The translations under genes and the position numbers were made by a program. Shown here piece after piece: positions 61,005-64,000 of a stretch of 64,000 nt of DNA. Location: positions 55,346 to 119,345 of the forward strand of contig NZ_CVPC01000011.1 of the NCBI RefSeq assembly GCF_001049735.1, read 5' to 3'. Every line of letters begins with the position of its first letter. Within the stretch, counting starts at the first letter, position 1. This DNA is from Nereida ignava. GTDB lineage: Bacteria; Pseudomonadota; Alphaproteobacteria; Rhodobacterales; Rhodobacteraceae. The notes under the pieces are model-generated. The model had not been told where the DNA came from, searched no databases, and saw only the letters and a program-made list of their open reading frames with translations.

Positions 61005-62804
61005 ATGAGCACAGATTTGTCACACATCCGCAACTTCTCGATCGTGGCCCACATCGACCACGGTAAATCAACTTTGGCCGACCGTTTGATCCAAGAGACT
61101 GGCACGGTGCAAGATCGCGATATGAAAGCGCAGCTACTCGACTCAATGGATATTGAGCGCGAGCGCGGCATCACGATCAAGGCCAACACAGTGCGGATCG
61201 AGTACAAAGCCAACGATGGTGAAAACTACGTGCTCAACTTGATCGACACCCCCGGTCACGTTGATTTCGCCTATGAGGTTTCGCGTTCTATGCGCGCTGT
61301 TGAAGGCTCGCTTCTTGTTGTGGACAGCACCCAAGGTGTGGAAGCGCAAACCTTGGCCAACGTGTATCACGCGATTGAAGCGGATCACGAGTTGGTGCCT
61401 GTGCTGAACAAGATTGACTTGCCTGCGTCGGATTTGGACCGCGTTGCCGAGCAAATTGAAGACGTGATTGGCATTGATGCCTCTGGCGCCATCGCTGTGT
61501 CTGCCAAGACCGGACAAGGCATCCGTGAGACGCTGGAGGCTATTGTGACCCGCCTGCCGTCGCCTAAGGGTAATCCTGATGGCACGCTGAAGGCGATGCT
61601 GGTGGATTCGTGGTATGATGCGTATCTGGGCGTGATCGTGTTGGTTCGCGTTATCGATGGCCGCCTGAAAAAGGGCGACCGCATTAAGTTCCTTTCAAAT
61701 GGCACAACCCACCACGTTGACCGTGTTGGCGTGTTCCGCCCTGAAATGGAGCCCTTTGACAGCCTCGGTCCAGGCGAGATTGGCTTTTTGACAGCTTCGA
61801 TCAAGCAGGTCCGCGACACGCGCGTGGGTGATACGATCACCCATGACAAGAAAGAAGTTGAGGCGTTGCCGGGCTTCAAACCTGCACAGCCCGTGGTGTT
61901 CTGTGGGCTTTTCCCTGTTGATAACGCTGAGTTTGAAGACCTGCGCGATGCGATTGAAAAGCTTGCGCTGAATGATGCGTCTTTCTCGTTTGAGATGGAA
62001 ACATCTGCCGCGTTGGGCTTTGGTTTCCGCTGTGGGTTCCTTGGATTGCTACACCTTGAGGTCATCCGTGACCGGATTGAACGCGAGTATGACATTGAGC
62101 TGATCACCACCTCGCCGTCGGTTATCTATCATGTGTACGGGCGTGATGGCTCTATGATTGAGCTGCATAACCCCGCTGACATGCCTGATCCTGCCACAAT
62201 CGACCACATCGAAGAGCCGCGCATCAAGGCGACCATTTTGGTGCCGGACGAGTATCTGGGCGATGTGCTAAAGCTGTGCCAAGACCGCCGCGGTGTTCAG
62301 CAAGACCTGACCTACGCGGGTTCACGCGCGATGGTTGTGTATGATCTGCCGCTCAACGAAGTGGTGTTTGATTTCTACGATCGGCTCAAGTCAGTGACCA
62401 AGGGCTATGCCTCGTTTGACTATCAGATGATCGGATACCAAACGGACCGTTTGGTGAAAATGTCGGTGTTGGTAAACGACGAACCTGTAGATGCGCTTTC
62501 AACTATGGTGCACACGGACCGCGCAGAACAGCGTGGGCGCGCTATGTGCGAAAAACTCAAGGATCTGATCCCGCGCCATATGTTCAAAATCCCGATTCAA
62601 GCAGCGATTGGTGGCCGTGTGATTGCACGTGAAACCCTGTCTGCGATGCGCAAAGACGTGACTGCCAAATGTTACGGCGGCGATGCGACGCGTAAGAAAA
62701 AGCTGCTTGAAAAGCAGAAAGCGGGTAAGAAAAAGATGCGTCAGTTCGGCAAAGTCGACATCCCGCAAGAGGCGTTCATTTCCGCCCTCAAAATGGACAA
62801 CTAG
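61005..62804 (+). CDS. lepA: elongation factor 4 (LepA)
   Basis: Translational GTPase that back-translocates stalled ribosomes and affects initiation. 599 residues: P-loop AHIDHGKST (15-23), [14 protein letters not shown], and the LepA-specific C-terminal domain ending MDN. The ATG at 61005 lacks a good ribosome site. Its stop overlaps the convergent peptidase gene by four bases (a CTAG). Confidence 0.97.
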   Translation: MSTDLSHIRNFSIVAHIDHGKSTLADRLIQETGTVQDRDMKAQLLDSMDIERERGITIKANTVRIEYKANDGENYVLNLIDTPGHVDFAYEVSRSMRAVEGSLLVVDSTQGVEAQTLANVYHAIEADHELVPVLNKIDLPASDLDRVAEQIEDVIGIDASGAIAVSAKTGQGIRETLEAIVTRLPSPKGNPDGTLKAMLVDSWYDAYLGVIVLVRVIDGRLKKGDRIKFLSNGTTHHVDRVGVFRPEMEPFDSLGPGEIGFLTASIKQVRDTRVGDTITHDKKEVEALPGFKPAQPVVFCGLFPVDNAEFEDLRDAIEKLALNDASFSFEMETSAALGFGFRCGFLGLLHLEVIRDRIEREYDIELITTSPSVIYHVYGRDGSMIELHNPADMPDPATIDHIEEPRIKATILVPDEYLGDVLKLCQDRRGVQQDLTYAGSRAMVVYDLPLNEVVFDFYDRLKSVTKGYASFDYQMIGYQTDRLVKMSVLVNDEPVDALSTMVHTDRAEQRGRAMCEKLKDLIPRHMFKIPIQAAIGGRVIARETLSAMRKDVTAKCYGGDATRKKKLLEKQKAGKKKMRQFGKVDIPQEAFISALKMDN

Positions 62805-63817
62805 ACGCCAGTGCGGTTTTGCCATGCGGGTAGCACGTCGCCCGCAGCAGGTTTTGCTTCATAAACGGCTCGTGCGATTGCGCGGCTCAAACACAGCGCC
62901 GCGGCTAGCCCGATTTCAAAAAGCGCCATGTCATCAAGACTGGCGCTTTTTTCATGTCCGGTTGAGACACCAAACACCAAGTCCCCATCAAACGGGCTAT
63001 GCGCGGGCACAATCGCGCGCGCGATCCCATCATGGGCCGCGACAGCCATGCGGTGACATTGCGCTTTGCTGAGCGGTGCATCCGTTGCAACGATTGCAAT
63101 CGTGGTGTTGCCGCGCGCGTCGGGCGGGGTGAGCTTGTGACTTTGGAAAAGCCCATGGCCTTGGGCACCGGCTCCCATGCCTAAGCCGCCAAACTCGCTG
63201 TCGATCTCGAATGGTGCGGCCCAGAAATGTGGCCCCTCTGGGACGGTAACGGAGCCAACAGGATTTGCTGCAACCAACGCGCCGACGGTGAAGGGGCCAC
63301 TCGCCCCCTCAATCACCATACTGGCTGAGCCAAGCCCGCCTTTTTCGCGTCCCGTCAGGGCGCCCGTTCCTGCACCAATGCTGCCTAATGCGAAGGACGT
63401 TGATGCATTTGCATAGGCTTCTGTGCCCAATGACCGGTAGGGGTTGTCGGCCCAGTTTTTGTCGCCGCCGTTGAGTAAATCAAACAGGATCGCCCCTGGC
63501 ACAAGAGGGACGCGCGCGTCCCCGACTGCGTATCCGCGACCGTCCGCATAAAGTGCGTCCATTACCCCCGAACACGCATCCAAACCAAAAGCAGACCCGC
63601 CCGACAAAACCAACGCATCTACCGCAGCCACAGTTTTATCAGGTGCAAGAAGGTCCGTTTCACGCGTACCAGGCGCACCGCCCATCACATGCACAGACGC
63701 AGTGAACGATGCATCCGCGCAAAGCACTGTGCTTCCTGATTTAAGGGTGTCATCTTGGGCGTTGCCGACTTTTAGTCCAGCTACATCGGTGATAAGATTA
63801 AGGGGACCGGTCTGCAT
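62801..63817 (-). CDS. P1-family (S58) aminopeptidase/amidase
   Basis: 338 residues from the ATG at 63817, supported by GAGG six bases upstream. An Ntn-fold like DmpA/ThnT: the self-cleaving site is N237-T238 in [12 protein letters not shown], so the nucleophile would be Thr, as in ThnT, not Ser as in Dmp[14 protein letters not shown] and [16 protein letters not shown] are other family marks. Relatives cleave beta-amino acid or D-amino acid peptides. Lies 3' of an ABC transporter ATPase gene with a 20-base overlap. Confidence 0.9.
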   Translation of the reverse strand: MQTGPLNLITDVAGLKVGNAQDDTLKSGSTVLCADASFTASVHVMGGAPGTRETDLLAPDKTVAAVDALVLSGGSAFGLDACSGVMDALYADGRGYAVGDARVPLVPGAILFDLLNGGDKNWADNPYRSLGTEAYANASTSFALGSIGAGTGALTGREKGGLGSASMVIEGASGPFTVGALVAANPVGSVTVPEGPHFWAAPFEIDSEFGGLGMGAGAQGHGLFQSHKLTPPDARGNTTIAIVATDAPLSKAQCHRMAVAAHDGIARAIVPAHSPFDGDLVFGVSTGHEKSASLDDMALFEIGLAAALCLSRAIARAVYEAKPAAGDVLPAWQNRTGV

Positions 63818-64000
63818 GTTTCGCCTCATTTGATGTGCGGGAAGGAAGGGTCGGCGCAGCGGCCAGTAACGCGCGGGTATAGGGGTGTTTGGGGGACGTA
63901 TAGACGTTTTCTGTCATGCCTTGTTCTACAATTTTGCCATCTTTCATCACCATCACGCGGTCCGTAATTGTCCGAACAACCGATAGATCGTGGCTGATGA
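63798..64000 (-). CDS. oligopeptide/dipeptide ABC transporter ATP-binding protein (C-terminal end only)
   Basis: The last 67 codons of an ATPase subunit. [21 protein letters not shown] is the H-loop region and [15 protein letters not shown] is the oligo_HPY (OppF/DppF/GsiA-type) C-terminal motif. The remaining N-terminal part, including Walker A and B, is beyond base 64000. Adjacent P1 peptidase suggests that imported peptides are hydrolysed (inference). Confidence 0.88.
   Translation of the reverse strand, partial: ISHDLSVVRTITDRVMVMKDGKIVEQGMTENVYTSPKHPYTRALLAAAPTLPSRTSNEAKHADRSP

Overview
The window reads as a core-genome stretch of an alphaproteobacterium of the order Rhodobacterales, most likely the Roseobacter group. 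Supporting signs are a GcrA cell-cycle regulator, a fused sulfate adenylyltransferase/APS kinase, an Hsp20-DUF1150 pair, the methylmalonyl-CoA epimerase-DUF1467 pair, atpHAGDC followed by an H-type lectin gene, an EF-4/LepA gene, a CIRCE-controlled groESL and moderately GC-rich coding sequence by eye. I see no rRNA, tRNA, prophage, insertion sequence or CRISPR array. Gene density is high and strands alternate often.

Layout. 1-3.7 kb: 3' part of the clpA gene lies outside the window; gloB and a divergent methyltransferase follow. 4.0-9.3 kb: F1 ATP synthase operon and an H-type lectin gene. 9.3-16.6 kb: prs, a DsbA-like isomerase, then a minus-strand run ltaE, ycgN-like, ribF, maoC, a HAD phosphatase and ppaC. 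16.7-24.9 kb: a DUF2161 nuclease-like gene, a small lipoprotein, groESL with promoter and CIRCE, a drug/metabolite transporter, purEK, DUF465, then hsp20-DUF1150-aspartoacylase-like behind a sigma-32-type promoter. 25-32.4 kb: sat-cysC, trxB, an Lrp-type regulator, a degenerate Hint protein with a small partner gene, pgeF, midA-like and lgt. 32.5-38.2 kb: ubiK, ybjN-like, proC, a CsaA-type tRNA-binding protein, a D-2-hydroxyacid dehydrogenase, tdk, arsH and a FabH-like synthase. 38.4-48.9 kb: carB, aspS, a GNAT gene, an orphan response regulator, mce-DUF1467, an EI24 protein, a nitroreductase, a DCC protein and an M48 lipoprotein peptidase. 48.9-64 kb: rimO, gcrA, an orphan ABC-2 permease, another EamA transporter, argD-argF, hrpB, meaB, rpmB, a secreted-protein/PCu(A)C copper pair, lepA, a P1 (S58) peptidase and the end of an oligopeptide ABC ATPase gene.

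Themes. Proteostasis is well represented (ClpA, GroES/EL, Hsp20, M48 peptidase, TrxB, LepA), and two heat-shock control modes are visible in the DNA: HrcA/CIRCE at groESL and a sigma-32-like promoter at hsp20. Arginine/pyrimidine metabolism (carB, argD, argF), purine synthesis (prs, purE, purK), propionyl-CoA catabolism (mce, meaB) and lipoprotein maturation (lgt plus at least two lipoproteins) are the main metabolic links. Most genes belong to recognised families; the less understood ones are the Hint protein lacking its catalytic residues and its small partner, DUF2161, the orphan response regulator with an unassigned C-terminal half, and a gene-free stretch downstream of the lectin gene. 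I did not find a clear new multi-gene system.
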